Below are positions 23,501 to 31,035 of a DNA stretch of 42,862 nt, in pieces. The notes under the pieces were generated by a model. It was given only the letters and a program-made list of their open reading frames with translations. It made no database searches and had not been told where the DNA came from. The position numbers and the translations under genes are program-made. This DNA is from CSP1-8 sp049688015 (lineage in GTDB: Bacteria > Desulfobacterota > Deferrimicrobia > Deferrimicrobiales > Deferrimicrobiaceae). The stretch lies in the NCBI GenBank assembly GCA_049688015.1, contig JBAVJZ010000010.1, positions 1-42,862 of the forward strand. Reading direction: 5' to 3'. Positions within the stretch are counted from its first letter, which is position 1, and every line of letters starts with the position of its first letter.

Positions 23501-24514
23501 ATCGCCCTCGACGAAGACATGAGGACCCTGAGGGAAATCTGGGAGGAGACGAGTCACCGGCTGGAGAGACTCCAGGCAAACCCGAAATGCGCCCGGGAGG
23601 AGAAAAAGAACATCCACGACCGGCCGGGACCTTCCTACCGGGTCACATTCCCTCCCGCGCCCACATCGCCGTCCCTCCTGCGGAAAAAGGGGAAGCCCGC
23701 CGTAGCGGTCATCCGGGAAGAGGGAAGCAACAGCGACCGGGAGATGGCGTCGGCGTTCCACCAGGCCGGTTTCGACGCATGGGACGTGACGATGACCGAT
23801 TTCCTCGAGGAGAAGGTCAACCTTGACAGGTTCCGGGGGATGGCCTTCGTCGGGGGGTTCAGCTACGCGGACGTCCTCGACTCCGCCAAGGGATGGGCCG
23901 GCGTGATCCGTTTCAACAAGGGTATTTTCGGGCAGTTCCGCAGGTTCTACGAACGGAACGACACGTTCTCCTTAGGCGTTTGCAACGGGTGCCAGCTGAT
24001 GGCACTTCTCGGCTGGGTCCCGTGGGCCGGGATCGAGGACAGGTACCAGCCCCGGTTCATACAGAACCTCTCGGGCAGGTTCGAGTCCCGGTTCGCAACC
24101 GTCCGGATATTCCCAAGCCCCTCCCTCATGCTCAAGGGGATGGCCGGCTCGACGCTCGGTATCTGGGTCGCCCACGGGGAAGGCAGGGCCTATTTCCCCG
24201 ATCGGAAGATCCTAAAGGATATGGAGTCCCGAAGTCTCGCCCCGGTCCGGTACGTAGACGACCGGGGAAATGTGACGATGCAGTACCCCTTCAACCCGAA
24301 CGGATCGGTAAACGGCATCGCTTCCCTGTGCTCCCCGGACGGCCGGCACCTGGCGATCATGCCCCATCCTGAGCGAACGTTTCTTAAATGGCAATGGGGG
24401 TTTATGCCAAACGACATGAAGAAAAACCTTAAGGCTTCTCCGTGGCTGCGGATGTTCCAGAACGCACGGGAGTGGTGCGAAAAATCGAAAAAACCTCCCT
24501 CGACGATCCCCTAA
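20582..24514 (+). CDS. purL: Phosphoribosylformylglycinamidine synthase (single-chain, glutamine-dependent)
   Basis: Fourth step of purine synthesis: FGAR + glutamine + ATP gives FGAM. This is the large one-piece form (1310 residues). It has an N-terminal PurS-like domain (MKLLHFYRNPALS onward), a linker with CFDLSQSNSEHSRHWFFKG, two AIRS/PurM-like halves (TAETHNFPSGVAPFPGAETG, GGGAASSMIQG, SIHDQGAGGNCN, GGKDSLSMAAKV, HSGHDRSDGGL) and a C-terminal class-I glutaminase with nucleophile Cys1134 in GVCNGCQLMA and His1262/Glu1264 in MPHPERTF. All domains look intact. I prefer the ATG at 20582 because homologues begin at this motif; a GTG at 20567 is possible. Its stop overlaps the convergent aldo/keto reductase stop. 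Confidence 0.96.
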   Translation: MKLLHFYRNPALSDTRRESLLSFAGKNVSPHIKGIETEYCFNVQTSAPLTEAELGTLRWLLAETFSPDRFASGSLLAGHQVIEVGPRMNFSTAWSTNAVSICRACGLDKIRRIERSRRFRPVSVSTLGKEARDRFLSEIYDRMTECPYPETLSTFETGIRPQAHSTVPLIEEGISALQEINATLGLGLDAWDVEYYYDLFAKDLKRNPTDVECFDLSQSNSEHSRHWFFKGKLEVDGRRVPETLMEILKEPLKTNPANSVIAFRDNSSAIRGYRIRTIVPEHPGQCSRLTRANPTYHLIFTAETHNFPSGVAPFPGAETGTGGRIRDVQATGRGGLVVAGTAAYCVGNLRIPGYRLPWEDPSFEYPGNLASPLEIEIQASNGASDYGNKFGEPVIQGFTRALGLRLPDGERREWIKPIMFTGGIGQMDSRHGEKGRPGSRMLVTKVGGPAYRIGMGGGAASSMIQGENIAELDFNAVQRGDAEMEQKMNRVIRACVEMGEKNPIVSIHDQGAGGNCNVVKEIIYPAGARIEIRKILSGDETLSVLELWGAEYQEQNALLIRPGSADMFEAICRREKVPCAFIGQITGDGRIVLYDETDGSTPVDLDLEKVLGDMPQKKFRLNRVPPALAPLTLPKNLAVRDALDRVLRLVSVGSKRFLTNKVDRSVTGLVARQQCAGPLQLPVSDVAVIAQSHFGLTGAAISIGEQPVKTLIDPAAMARLTVAETLTNLVWAKISRLEDVKCSGNWMWAAKLPGEGARLYDAAVALRDILISLGIAIDGGKDSLSMAAKVGAGETAETVKSPGTLVISAYAPCPDITKVVTPDIKQPGKSRLLVVDLGSGRNRLGGSALAQVYGQVGDLSPDVDDPGLLKRAFNAVQGLIAKGLIHSGHDRSDGGLITTALEMAFSGNCGLELSAEDVEPISFLFSEEPGLVIEYLPKDEKAISARLRKAKVPFRILGRTARARRIRVKCNRRIALDEDMRTLREIWEETSHRLERLQANPKCAREEKKNIHDRPGPSYRVTFPPAPTSPSLLRKKGKPAVAVIREEGSNSDREMASAFHQAGFDAWDVTMTDFLEEKVNLDRFRGMAFVGGFSYADVLDSAKGWAGVIRFNKGIFGQFRRFYERNDTFSLGVCNGCQLMALLGWVPWAGIEDRYQPRFIQNLSGRFESRFATVRIFPSPSLMLKGMAGSTLGIWVAHGEGRAYFPDRKILKDMESRSLAPVRYVDDRGNVTMQYPFNPNGSVNGIASLCSPDGRHLAIMPHPERTFLKWQWGFMPNDMKKNLKASPWLRMFQNAREWCEKSKKPPSTIP

Positions 24515-25518
24515 AGCCTGGCCGGCCCCGCTCCCGCGCCGGTACTGTCGATCGCCCTCGCGATCTCTTCCTGGTCCTCCCCGGAAAGCGCAAGACCCGC
24601 CGCTCCGATCCATCCGTCCACCTGCCCGGGCGAACGCGCACCCACGATTGCGCCCGTGATGCCCGGCCAGGCAAGTGCCCAGGCCACCGCGACCTCGGCG
24701 ACCGTCGTCCCGCGCCGATACGCAATCGGCCGGAGCGTGTCCCGGAGGGCGAGGTTCCGCAAGACATTCGGCGGCAGGAATTCGGGCGAGCGGCGACGCC
24801 AGTCGTCCGGAGCAAGCCCTCCTACCCGGTCGGCCGTCCACTTCTCCGTAAGGAGCCCCGACGCCATCGGGCTGTAGACGATAACACCGGTCCCATTCCC
24901 CGCGCACCACGGGATCTCCGCGGCCGCGGCTTCCCGGCGAATCATCGAGAAGGGTGGCTGGAGGGAATCGACATGGCGAACCTTCTCGCAACGCGACAGC
25001 AGATCGACGTCAAAGTTCGAGACGCCTGCCCACCGCACCTTCCCCTCCTCGATGAGCCTTTCCATCTCTCCCCAGGATTCCCCCACAGGCGTGCCCGTCT
25101 GGTCCGGCCAGTGGAACTGGTAAAGGTCGATCCGCTCCACGCCAAGCCGGCGAAGCGACGCCTCGCACTCGCGACGGATCGCCTCGGGTCGCAGGTCCCG
25201 TCGAATCTCTCCCATCCGGTTCTTCTCGTCCCACGCGAGGCCGCACTTCGTGAAGACGTACGGCCGGTCCCCCGAAGGAAGCTCCCGCAGCAGCCTTCCT
25301 ACCAGCTTTTCGGAGTGACCGAGCCCGTATACCGCGGCTGTATCTATCCAGTTGATCCCCCGTTCCAGGGCATGGCGCATCGCCGCAAGAGATTCCGCGT
25401 CGTCCTGCGGACCCCAGCCGAAGGACCAGCCGCCGCCCCCGATCGCCCACGCGCCGAACCCGATCCGGGTGATTTCGGGGCCGTCCTTGCCAAGTTTTCG
25501 GGTAGGAAGGGATTTCAC
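24511..25518 (-). CDS. Aldo/keto reductase
   Basis: A 335-residue cytoplasmic NADPH-dependent oxidoreductase with a TIM-barrel fold. Catalytic tetrad residues are visible: Asp in NWIDTAAVYGLGHSE, Tyr in the same motif, Lys in VFTKCGLAWD, and His in IDLYQFHWPD. The C-terminal cofactor motif is GAIVGARSPGQVDGW. It belongs to the group with general stress protein 69 and YajO-like enzymes; the substrate is unknown. Start is a GTG at 25518 with a strong AGGAGGTC signal. Its stop (24511-24513) overlaps the purL stop on the other strand, leaving no room for a separate terminator. The next minus-strand gene is 31 bp upstream. Confidence 0.92.
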   Translation of the reverse strand: MKSLPTRKLGKDGPEITRIGFGAWAIGGGGWSFGWGPQDDAESLAAMRHALERGINWIDTAAVYGLGHSEKLVGRLLRELPSGDRPYVFTKCGLAWDEKNRMGEIRRDLRPEAIRRECEASLRRLGVERIDLYQFHWPDQTGTPVGESWGEMERLIEEGKVRWAGVSNFDVDLLSRCEKVRHVDSLQPPFSMIRREAAAAEIPWCAGNGTGVIVYSPMASGLLTEKWTADRVGGLAPDDWRRRSPEFLPPNVLRNLALRDTLRPIAYRRGTTVAEVAVAWALAWPGITGAIVGARSPGQVDGWIGAAGLALSGEDQEEIARAIDSTGAGAGPARL

Positions 25519-25549
25519 GGTCGCAGACCTCCTTCACAATTTCGGGATA

Positions 25550-26224
25550 CTACTCCTTCAGGATGATCCGCATCCTGCCCTGCCGCACCTCGATGGTCCG
25601 GACTCCCCCGGAGAAGATCTTCCAGAACCCGTCCCCCGATTCGAATTCTTCCACGAGGTTCACGTTCTTCAGATATCCCAGCCAGGCGTTCGGCAGGGGA
25701 ATGCCCCCCAGGGACACCCCCTTCAACGCGATGTACGGTTTCTCCTCCGCGTAGCGGACGGCGAGTCCCATATGAATCCGGAACGTCTTTCCCCCGAGAA
25801 CGGGAATCTCGTCCTCGACGGGCAGAAGCAGTTTTACGCTGATCAGGTCATCGGACAGGTCGATGGCGACCTTCCTTGCCATGTCGGGAGTGCCGGCGAT
25901 AAGACCGTTCAGCTCCCGCTCGGATAGCTGGATCTGCCTGTTCGCACCCTCTTCGGTATACGGTTCGGGAGACAGCGGCTTGCCGGGGACGGCTTCGAAA
26001 GGAACGGGGACCGGTTCTTCCTGCCGGAGACGGGCCAATTTGTCCTGGAGAACCACTTTTTCTTTCGGGGTCAGGATCACGGGCGTGAATTTCGACGCGT
26101 ACACATTTTGCCGTACCCAGACCGCAACCAGGACGACGGCGGCGAGAAGAACGAGAAGAACGACCACCCGGAACCGCGGGATCCCGGAACCAGGCGGTTT
26201 ACCGTTCGCGCCCGCCTCGTTCAT
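25550..26224 (-). CDS. Membrane-anchored protein of unknown function (YpmS/DUF2140-like?)
   Basis: A 224-residue protein with a short cytoplasmic start, one TM helix (VVVLLVLLAAVVLVAVWV, residues about 20-37) and an extracytoplasmic domain. That domain contains LTPKEKVVLQDKLARL, LSERELNGLIAG, VAIDLSDDLISVKLLLPV and LKGVSLGGIPLPNAWLGYLK. The pattern of one anchor, an LSERELN-type helix and long amphipathic beta strands reminds me of YpmS/DUF2140-like or lipid-binding bridging proteins, but that is weak. The ATG at 26224 is chosen over 26242 for its weak GGGGA signal. It follows the zinc-ribbon gene by about 64 bp and precedes the aldo/keto reductase, so a three-gene transcript is likely. Confidence 0.55.
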   Translation of the reverse strand: MNEAGANGKPPGSGIPRFRVVVLLVLLAAVVLVAVWVRQNVYASKFTPVILTPKEKVVLQDKLARLRQEEPVPVPFEAVPGKPLSPEPYTEEGANRQIQLSERELNGLIAGTPDMARKVAIDLSDDLISVKLLLPVEDEIPVLGGKTFRIHMGLAVRYAEEKPYIALKGVSLGGIPLPNAWLGYLKNVNLVEEFESGDGFWKIFSGGVRTIEVRQGRMRIILKE

Positions 26225-26288
26225 GCCCGATTCCCCGCCCATCTACGCGTTCAGGATTTCGCGGAACGTCGGGGGAGGCCGGTGAAGG

Positions 26289-26597
26289 TCAATCGAGATC
26301 GACGTCGCGCAAGGGACGAGAGGGAGTCTCTCCCTGGCTCTTCTCGAGGAACTCCTTGAACTTCCTGTCCATCGACGCCCCTTTTTCCTTGTCGGTCCTG
26401 ACGATCTCCTGGTAGCGCGCATCGACACGCGCCTTCTCCTCCCGAAGGACCTTCTCCGCATCCTTCAGGTCGGCGGTTCTCCGGGGGTCCTTGACCTCTG
26501 CACACTCCGTTACAACAGCCGCCTCGGCATCGATCGTAAGGGCAGACCGGCAGCAGGGGCAGGTCACCTGAAATGTCGCTTTGCCGCTTTCCGTCAT
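26289..26597 (-). CDS. Small zinc-ribbon and coiled-coil protein
   Basis: A 102-residue, probably cytoplasmic protein. Near the N-terminus FQVTCPCCRSALTID has a CPCC pair like half of a zinc ribbon; a single further Cys (VTECAEV) follows, so metal binding is uncertain. The middle is a charged helix, likely a coiled coil (DLKDAEKVLREEKARVDARY). Similar short proteins are common as uncharacterised genes in Deltaproteobacteria. GGAGG-rich sequence precedes the ATG at 26597 and a TATAAT-like box lies near 26645 on the minus strand, without a good -35. Function unknown. Confidence 0.65.
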   Translation of the reverse strand: MTESGKATFQVTCPCCRSALTIDAEAAVVTECAEVKDPRRTADLKDAEKVLREEKARVDARYQEIVRTDKEKGASMDRKFKEFLEKSQGETPSRPLRDVDLD

Positions 26598-26748
26598 GTA
26601 TCGCCCCTCCTCCCTATGCAGTCTTTCCGGGTTTTATCCTCCAATTATATCCCGAAGCCCGCCTGCCGGGGATACACGATCCAGCCCCCGGTACTTCCAC
26701 AGGTCCCGGAGGAGAAATCACACAAGGGGATCACATGAAGAAAGAAGG

Positions 26749-27801
26749 TTACGGGGGCGCCACGCCGGAAACCGCCATGAGGATGTTCGGGTAGGACAGG
26801 TCACCGACGCCGTTCAGCACCTTGACGTTTTTCGTCTTCCGGTCATATATCACCATGGCTGGCGTACCCTGAATGCCGAAGACTTTCACCACGGACTGGA
26901 AATATTGAACCCCCGCGCTCACATCCGCATAGTTCAACGGCCGATAGGTGACTCCCAGCGGTGCTACGGCTTTCTGGACATCCTCCGGAGTCGGTTCCTT
27001 CGTCCTTAGCGCCAACCGGTGGAGCGCCTTCCGAATCTCGAGGTATTTCCCTTTCTCCCGAACGAGGAAACTCAGGTTGTAGGGGATGAAATTCATGCTC
27101 TCCGCATGAATGGGCATATCGACGAACACGAGCTTCGCCCGGCTCATGATGTTCGGATACGCTCTCTCCATATCCGGTTCTGCCTTTCGGCAGGCAGCAC
27201 AGAACCAGTCGGTGAAGACGTAGACCTCGACGTCGGCGTCCATATTACCGAGCGCCACCGGGAGCGTTGCCGCGTGTGAAGTGGTCGGATTTCCCAATCC
27301 GACGTAAGCGACATACGAACCGGCGGCCATCAAGACCGCCAGAATCATTCCCCTCGACAGATACCGCATCATCGCTCCTCTCCCTGCCCCCGGCTTCTTC
27401 TTCCTATCGTAGAAATAGTCGGCGGCAAGAGCAATCCCCGCCAGCCAGACACATAATGCCACAGCGAGGCAGATCGGACACCATTTTTGGATCAGCGAAT
27501 GCTGCACGTAAAGGAAGGTGAATTCCGCTCCCCACGCGACGGCGATTACCGCGGGGAACAGATTCCGGACCACGGGACGATCACGAAAATGGAACAACAG
27601 AAGGCAAAACGCGAAAAACCCCATCCCGAAGAAAGGAAACTTCATCCCGAAAATCGTCCACTCGTAGGTCGCCTTGCACGCATCGGTGCACAGACCGACC
27701 GCGAGGGATAGGGAAAGCAGAAAGGCCATGGCAAGTCCTGCCCACACGATCGCCATCCATATCCCGAGGGATCGCAGCCTGTCGGAAATCATGGGGCCCA
27801 T
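26749..27801 (-). CDS. VKOR-DsbA fusion: disulfide-bond-forming membrane protein
   Basis: A 350-residue fusion. Residues 1-165 are a vitamin K epoxide reductase domain with TM segments and four redox cysteines: C38 and C42 (VGLCTDACK) and the quinone-facing pair C108/C111 (KWCPICL). After a further TM segment (about 151-168) comes a periplasmic thioredoxin/DsbA-like domain with the active pair C201/C204 (DWFCAACRKAEPD) and the cis-Pro loop IQGTPAMVIY. The VKOR part passes electrons from the DsbA part to quinone, replacing DsbB. Such fusions are known in Deltaproteobacteria, cyanobacteria and actinobacteria. No strong ribosome signal precedes the ATG at 27801; the in-frame ATG at 27792 is an alternative. 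Confidence 0.9.
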   Translation of the reverse strand: MGPMISDRLRSLGIWMAIVWAGLAMAFLLSLSLAVGLCTDACKATYEWTIFGMKFPFFGMGFFAFCLLLFHFRDRPVVRNLFPAVIAVAWGAEFTFLYVQHSLIQKWCPICLAVALCVWLAGIALAADYFYDRKKKPGAGRGAMMRYLSRGMILAVLMAAGSYVAYVGLGNPTTSHAATLPVALGNMDADVEVYVFTDWFCAACRKAEPDMERAYPNIMSRAKLVFVDMPIHAESMNFIPYNLSFLVREKGKYLEIRKALHRLALRTKEPTPEDVQKAVAPLGVTYRPLNYADVSAGVQYFQSVVKVFGIQGTPAMVIYDRKTKNVKVLNGVGDLSYPNILMAVSGVAPP

Positions 27802-27997
27802 CGTCGGTTGTCACCGATCTTTCTGTCCCGAGGACGAATTTCCCGGCACCTCCGGGGAACTGCCGAATCCGTTCGAAAGTCGCTCCCAATTTTATCCGCG
27901 AAACCCCGGCCGCGAAAAGCCCCGACCCCGTGGACGAGACCCAATACCCTTTTAATGAATGACCGCAACGTGATCGCTCTTCGGAATCCCGAAATCC

Positions 27998-29260
27998 CTA
28001 CGCGAGCACCCGATGCGCCTGGTGCAGGTTATGAATGATCCGGACGCCGTAGGGACATGCTTGCTCACACATTCCGCACCGTGTGCATTCCCGGGCATTC
28101 CGACCCGCGGGTATGGCCCGATACGTTCTCCGCGCGAGGTCCCCTTTTCCCTGGTCCCTGTGATACTGCAGGCAGCGAAGGACATCGGAGATGGGGATGG
28201 CCGAGGGACATCCGGACAAACATGTCCCGCAAAGCCTGCAGACGTCCCGCCCGGCGGCTACGACATACCTCCTGAGATATCCGCTCTCCGCGGGGGACAG
28301 CGGTCGTCCGCTCACGGAAAGATTTTCCTCGAGCATCTCGAACGTATCCATCTCCGTGATGACAGCGGATACCGCGTCGTCTTCGAGAACCCATTTCAGC
28401 TTCGCCTGGGGAAGGCTCACCCCTTCCCCGAGATAGGCGTCGACGTTCTGCCTTGGAACCCCTGCCATGGTTTTCATGGCCACTACCCCGACGCCGCTCT
28501 CTTTGGCAAAGGCAAGCATCTTCCCGACCCCGGAGGTTTTCCGGTTGCCCCCGACCGCCTCGCCCTCTTCCCGAAACGTCTCCGAAAAGGCATTGTACGC
28601 CACCGTGATCATGTCGTACCGCCCGCCGCGAATGGCAGACGTCAACACTTCCACGGGATTCCGGTGACAGGAAACTCCCGTGTACCGGACCTTTCCTTCT
28701 TTTTTCAACGTTTCGAACGCGGCCAGCACCTCCTCGTGCTCCACCACGCGGGCGCTGGACACGTTGTGGGCGAGCAGGATATCCAGATAGTCGGTACGTA
28801 GTCTTTGCAGGCTGCCTTCCGCCTCCCGGATGAGCGCATCCCTGGTGTCCTGCCACCCCCGGGAGAAATGAAACTTGGTGGCAATGTGGAATTTGCCCCT
28901 GCTCCCCCGCAAGATTTCGCCGATCCGGCGCTCGCTGTTCCCGTTCAGGTAGACCGAGGACGTGTCGACGTAATTGACACCCATTTCGATCGCTCTCCGG
29001 AATACCGGTTCCGGGGGAGGAGGGCTTCCCCCCAGCCCGACCTCCGAAAGGAAAAGTTCTGTCCGGCCGAGACGCCGGTAGGTCATGCTCCCTTTTCGGA
29101 AGCGATCCGCCGATTCCTCCGCTTTCGCCTCACGGGCGAACGGGCCATTCGCGGGCACCCGGCTGCCGATGGCCGCCAGCGCGGAGTTCCTCAGGAATTC
29201 CCTGCGGGTCATTCCGGACCCGACGATGCGAAGATATTCCTTCCACCCGGGTTGTCTCAT
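27998..29260 (-). CDS. Tat-exported aldo/keto reductase with two 4Fe-4S motifs
   Basis: A 420-residue protein. The N-terminus has a twin-arginine signal (MTRREFLRNSALAAIG, residues about 17-32), pointing to export in folded form with cofactor. An aldo/keto reductase barrel follows (YRRLGRTELFLSEVGLGG, Asp/Tyr in NYVDTSSVYLNGNSE, Lys in HIATKFHF, His in ILLAHNVS). The C-terminus is a bacterial dicluster ferredoxin: CRLCGTCLSGCPSAIPI and CTRCGMCEQACPYGVRI. Fe-S aldo/keto reductases form a known subgroup; the exported version suggests electron exchange with a membrane or periplasmic carrier. ATG 29260 and ATG 29212 are both possible starts. It stands alone on the minus strand. Confidence 0.9.
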   Translation of the reverse strand: MRQPGWKEYLRIVGSGMTRREFLRNSALAAIGSRVPANGPFAREAKAEESADRFRKGSMTYRRLGRTELFLSEVGLGGSPPPPEPVFRRAIEMGVNYVDTSSVYLNGNSERRIGEILRGSRGKFHIATKFHFSRGWQDTRDALIREAEGSLQRLRTDYLDILLAHNVSSARVVEHEEVLAAFETLKKEGKVRYTGVSCHRNPVEVLTSAIRGGRYDMITVAYNAFSETFREEGEAVGGNRKTSGVGKMLAFAKESGVGVVAMKTMAGVPRQNVDAYLGEGVSLPQAKLKWVLEDDAVSAVITEMDTFEMLEENLSVSGRPLSPAESGYLRRYVVAAGRDVCRLCGTCLSGCPSAIPISDVLRCLQYHRDQGKGDLARRTYRAIPAGRNARECTRCGMCEQACPYGVRIIHNLHQAHRVLA

Positions 29261-29564
29261 CGAAACCGACTATCCCCTCCTCCCCTGAAAGTTCCCGGGA
29301 ATCGCGACCCCCCCTCTCTGGACTCGGTATCCGGAAACGATATCCCTTTGTTTGTACCAGATCCCCTCCCCGTTTCCCAGAGAGCCCGTCGATCGGCTCG
29401 CGGAACCGGGGGAATTCCAACTGCTCGCCCTCCGTCACCAGTCCTTCATCCGTGATCGAAATAGGACGATTTCGTGATAATCCCGTGAGGTGGCAAGCAT
29501 ACGATCGAAGCACATGGAATAGGGGAAGGAAACCGCCGGAAACCCAAGAAAAGGAGGAGTCGCC
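29261..29564. other. Gene-free divergent region
   Basis: About 300 bp between the Fe-S aldo/keto reductase and the Met-rich gene. No ORF with a ribosome signal, no tRNA and no strong hairpin was seen. It should hold the two divergent promoters, but no good -35/-10 pair stands out. The last 16 bases carry the AAGGAGG of the Met-rich gene. Confidence 0.4.
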
Positions 29565-29870
29565 ATGAAGGGGATGTTGATGTCGGTCCTGGTTTTATTC
29601 GTCGGTGCGTTGGCTGTGATGAGTGTCTCGCCACGGGAATCCACAGCCGGGACGATGAAGGAACAGGGGACGATGGAAAACAAAATGATGAACGAAGAAG
29701 GAACGATGAAGGGAAAGGACATGATGGAAGACAAGACGATGAAGGAAGAAGGGATGACGAAGGACAAGGGAATGACGGAAGACAAAATGATGAACGAAGA
29801 AGGAAAGACGAAGGGAACGGACATGATGGAAGACAAAACGATGAAGGAAGAAAAGGGAACGATGAAATAG
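29565..29870 (+). CDS. Exported methionine-rich repeat protein
   Basis: A 101-residue protein with a clear signal peptide (MLMSVLVLFVGALAVMSV, cleaved near STAG) and a low-complexity mature part of about 72 residues made of Met, Lys, Glu, Asp, Gly and Thr, without Cys, His or aromatic residues. Sixteen Met lie in the mature part, often as MM pairs (KMMNEEG, DMMEDKTMKEE). An internal 34-residue duplication underlies it. AAAGGAGG lies just before the ATG and a long hairpin follows the stop. Similar small Met/Lys-rich pentapeptide-like exported proteins occur in Gram-negative bacteria without known function. Metal (Cu) binding or scavenging of oxidants with recycling by MsrA/MsrB are guesses that fit the composition. 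Confidence 0.75.
   Translation: MKGMLMSVLVLFVGALAVMSVSPRESTAGTMKEQGTMENKMMNEEGTMKGKDMMEDKTMKEEGMTKDKGMTEDKMMNEEGKTKGTDMMEDKTMKEEKGTMK
29676..29870 (+). repeat. 102-bp tandem duplication inside the Met-rich gene
   Basis: Unit 1 begins at 29676 and unit 2 at 29778, exactly 102 nt (34 codons) apart. Shared blocks include ACAAAATGATGAACGAAGAA and GACATGATGGAAGACAA. Unit 2 is truncated by the stop codon. Differences are mostly single bases, so the duplication is fairly recent or under selection for composition. Confidence 0.85.
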
Positions 29871-29895
29871 CGGGGAACGGGTACCTCGCGCAAGT

Positions 29896-29956
29896 CCCGC
29901 AACGGACGGCGTCCTCCCGATCCCCGCGGGCCGGGGGCCAGCCGTCCGTTTGCGGG
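29896..29956. terminator. Long hairpin between convergent genes, probable two-way terminator
   Basis: CCCGCAACGGACGGC (29896-29910) pairs with GCCGTCCGTTTGCGGG (29941-29956), giving a 15-bp stem with one bulged base and a 30-nt GC-rich loop. It lies 26 bp after the Met-rich gene and 45 bp before the end of the opposing lipoprotein gene. ATTTT follows at 29959 in the plus direction. Confidence 0.65.
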
Positions 29957-30000
29957 GGATTTTCCGGTCGGGCGGACCAGTAATGTCCCCGGTTTTTTCC

Positions 30001-30996
30001 CTATTGCGTCGTCACCGCACCCATCCGGACAACTTCGAATTCGTTTCCCGAAATCGTTTTCAGGGTATTCAGTTCCTCGTCGTTCCATCGGGGATCGGGC
30101 GCCCCCGATAGGAACCAGTTTCCGCCGTTGTCCGCAAGGATCATCCCGTAGGTCTTGAGAGCTTGAAGTACCACGCGAGCGCTTTCCGGGAACCCCGTGA
30201 TGTCAAATCCGGCTTTCAGGCGAACGCGCATCCCCATGGGGGGCAGCGACGATTCGGTGCTCGCGCTGGCGAAATGCCGGGCAGGGACCACATAGGCACG
30301 CCGGGTTGTAGCAGCGGTAAAACGAAGAGCATGCCGGATGACTTTCTGCTCCGCCACCTCGTCGTATCGTACGAGCCCCGGGAAGATCGGCAATCCGGCA
30401 GCGTCGGCGGAAGTCCATCCCGCCGGGCGCAGAGCGTTGGACCCCATGTCGAAGATCGCCCCCGAGCCGGCGGAATATCCCCCCCCGGACGGATAGGCGG
30501 CGAACAATTCATACAGCACCCAGTTGTCCCGATCGATCACGAGGATGTGCCTGTCCCCCTGCGAATCGGGACCTCCCTCGACCGGGGCATTCGGAGGGAT
30601 CGGATACGGGCCGGGGTCGCTCTCGTCGGCATATTGGAACGACACGGGGACTTTGTGCGTATCTCCGGCAATCACGATGTACGGGATCCCGAAGGGGCCC
30701 CCGTTCCAGTTTGCCCCGAAGTCCGGGTGAAGCGGAGCTGCCCGCCCGATGCTGTCGATCAGCAGGTCGGAATCCGGGTCTGCCGGCTCATTGTCGATCG
30801 CCGTGTTCCACGGGTTGTCGTCGGGAAAGGGTCTCGCCCCTGCAAGGCTTGCGTTGATGCCGGGTGCGGGGATGTTCCCTGCGGAGTTCTGTGAAGCCGG
30901 GGCTGCGGATTCCCCGGAACCTCCGCATCCCGCAAACAGGAACACGACGGCAAAGACAAGAGGAGCGACAGGATGTCGGTGCATTTTCTTTCCCAT
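30001..30996 (-). CDS. Conserved lipoprotein of unknown function
   Basis: From the ATG at 30996 this reads 331 residues. The leader MGKKMHRHPVAPLVFAVVFL ends in FAGC, a good lipobox, so the mature protein is lipid-anchored, followed by a Ser/Ala/Pro-rich linker. The body has FPDDNPWNTAIDNEPADPDS, APLHPDFGANWNGGPFGIPY, HILVIDRDNWVLYELFAAYP, GWTSADAAGLPIFPGLVRYD, PPMGMRVRLKA and LKTYGMILADNGGNWFLSG. I recognise this as a widespread conserved hypothetical type seen in soil and subsurface bacteria, but I know no function. It has no Cys beyond the lipobox. A longer frame starts at 31044, but that ATG lies inside a strong hairpin without a ribosome signal. Confidence 0.75.
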   Translation of the reverse strand: MGKKMHRHPVAPLVFAVVFLFAGCGGSGESAAPASQNSAGNIPAPGINASLAGARPFPDDNPWNTAIDNEPADPDSDLLIDSIGRAAPLHPDFGANWNGGPFGIPYIVIAGDTHKVPVSFQYADESDPGPYPIPPNAPVEGGPDSQGDRHILVIDRDNWVLYELFAAYPSGGGYSAGSGAIFDMGSNALRPAGWTSADAAGLPIFPGLVRYDEVAEQKVIRHALRFTAATTRRAYVVPARHFASASTESSLPPMGMRVRLKAGFDITGFPESARVVLQALKTYGMILADNGGNWFLSGAPDPRWNDEELNTLKTISGNEFEVVRMGAVTTQ

Positions 30997-31035
30997 ACCC
31001 AACCGTTTCAGCAATTCCCGTACCCGGTCCAATGT

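Noticed and set aside
29435..30088. 217-codon minus-strand ORF with hydrophobic Phe/Ile/Val/Ser-rich repeats resembling a membrane protein
   Set aside because: It is antisense to the Met-rich gene. The hydrophobic repeats are the reverse reading of Met/Lys/Glu codons, there is no ribosome signal, and the plus-strand gene has AGGAGG and a signal peptide.
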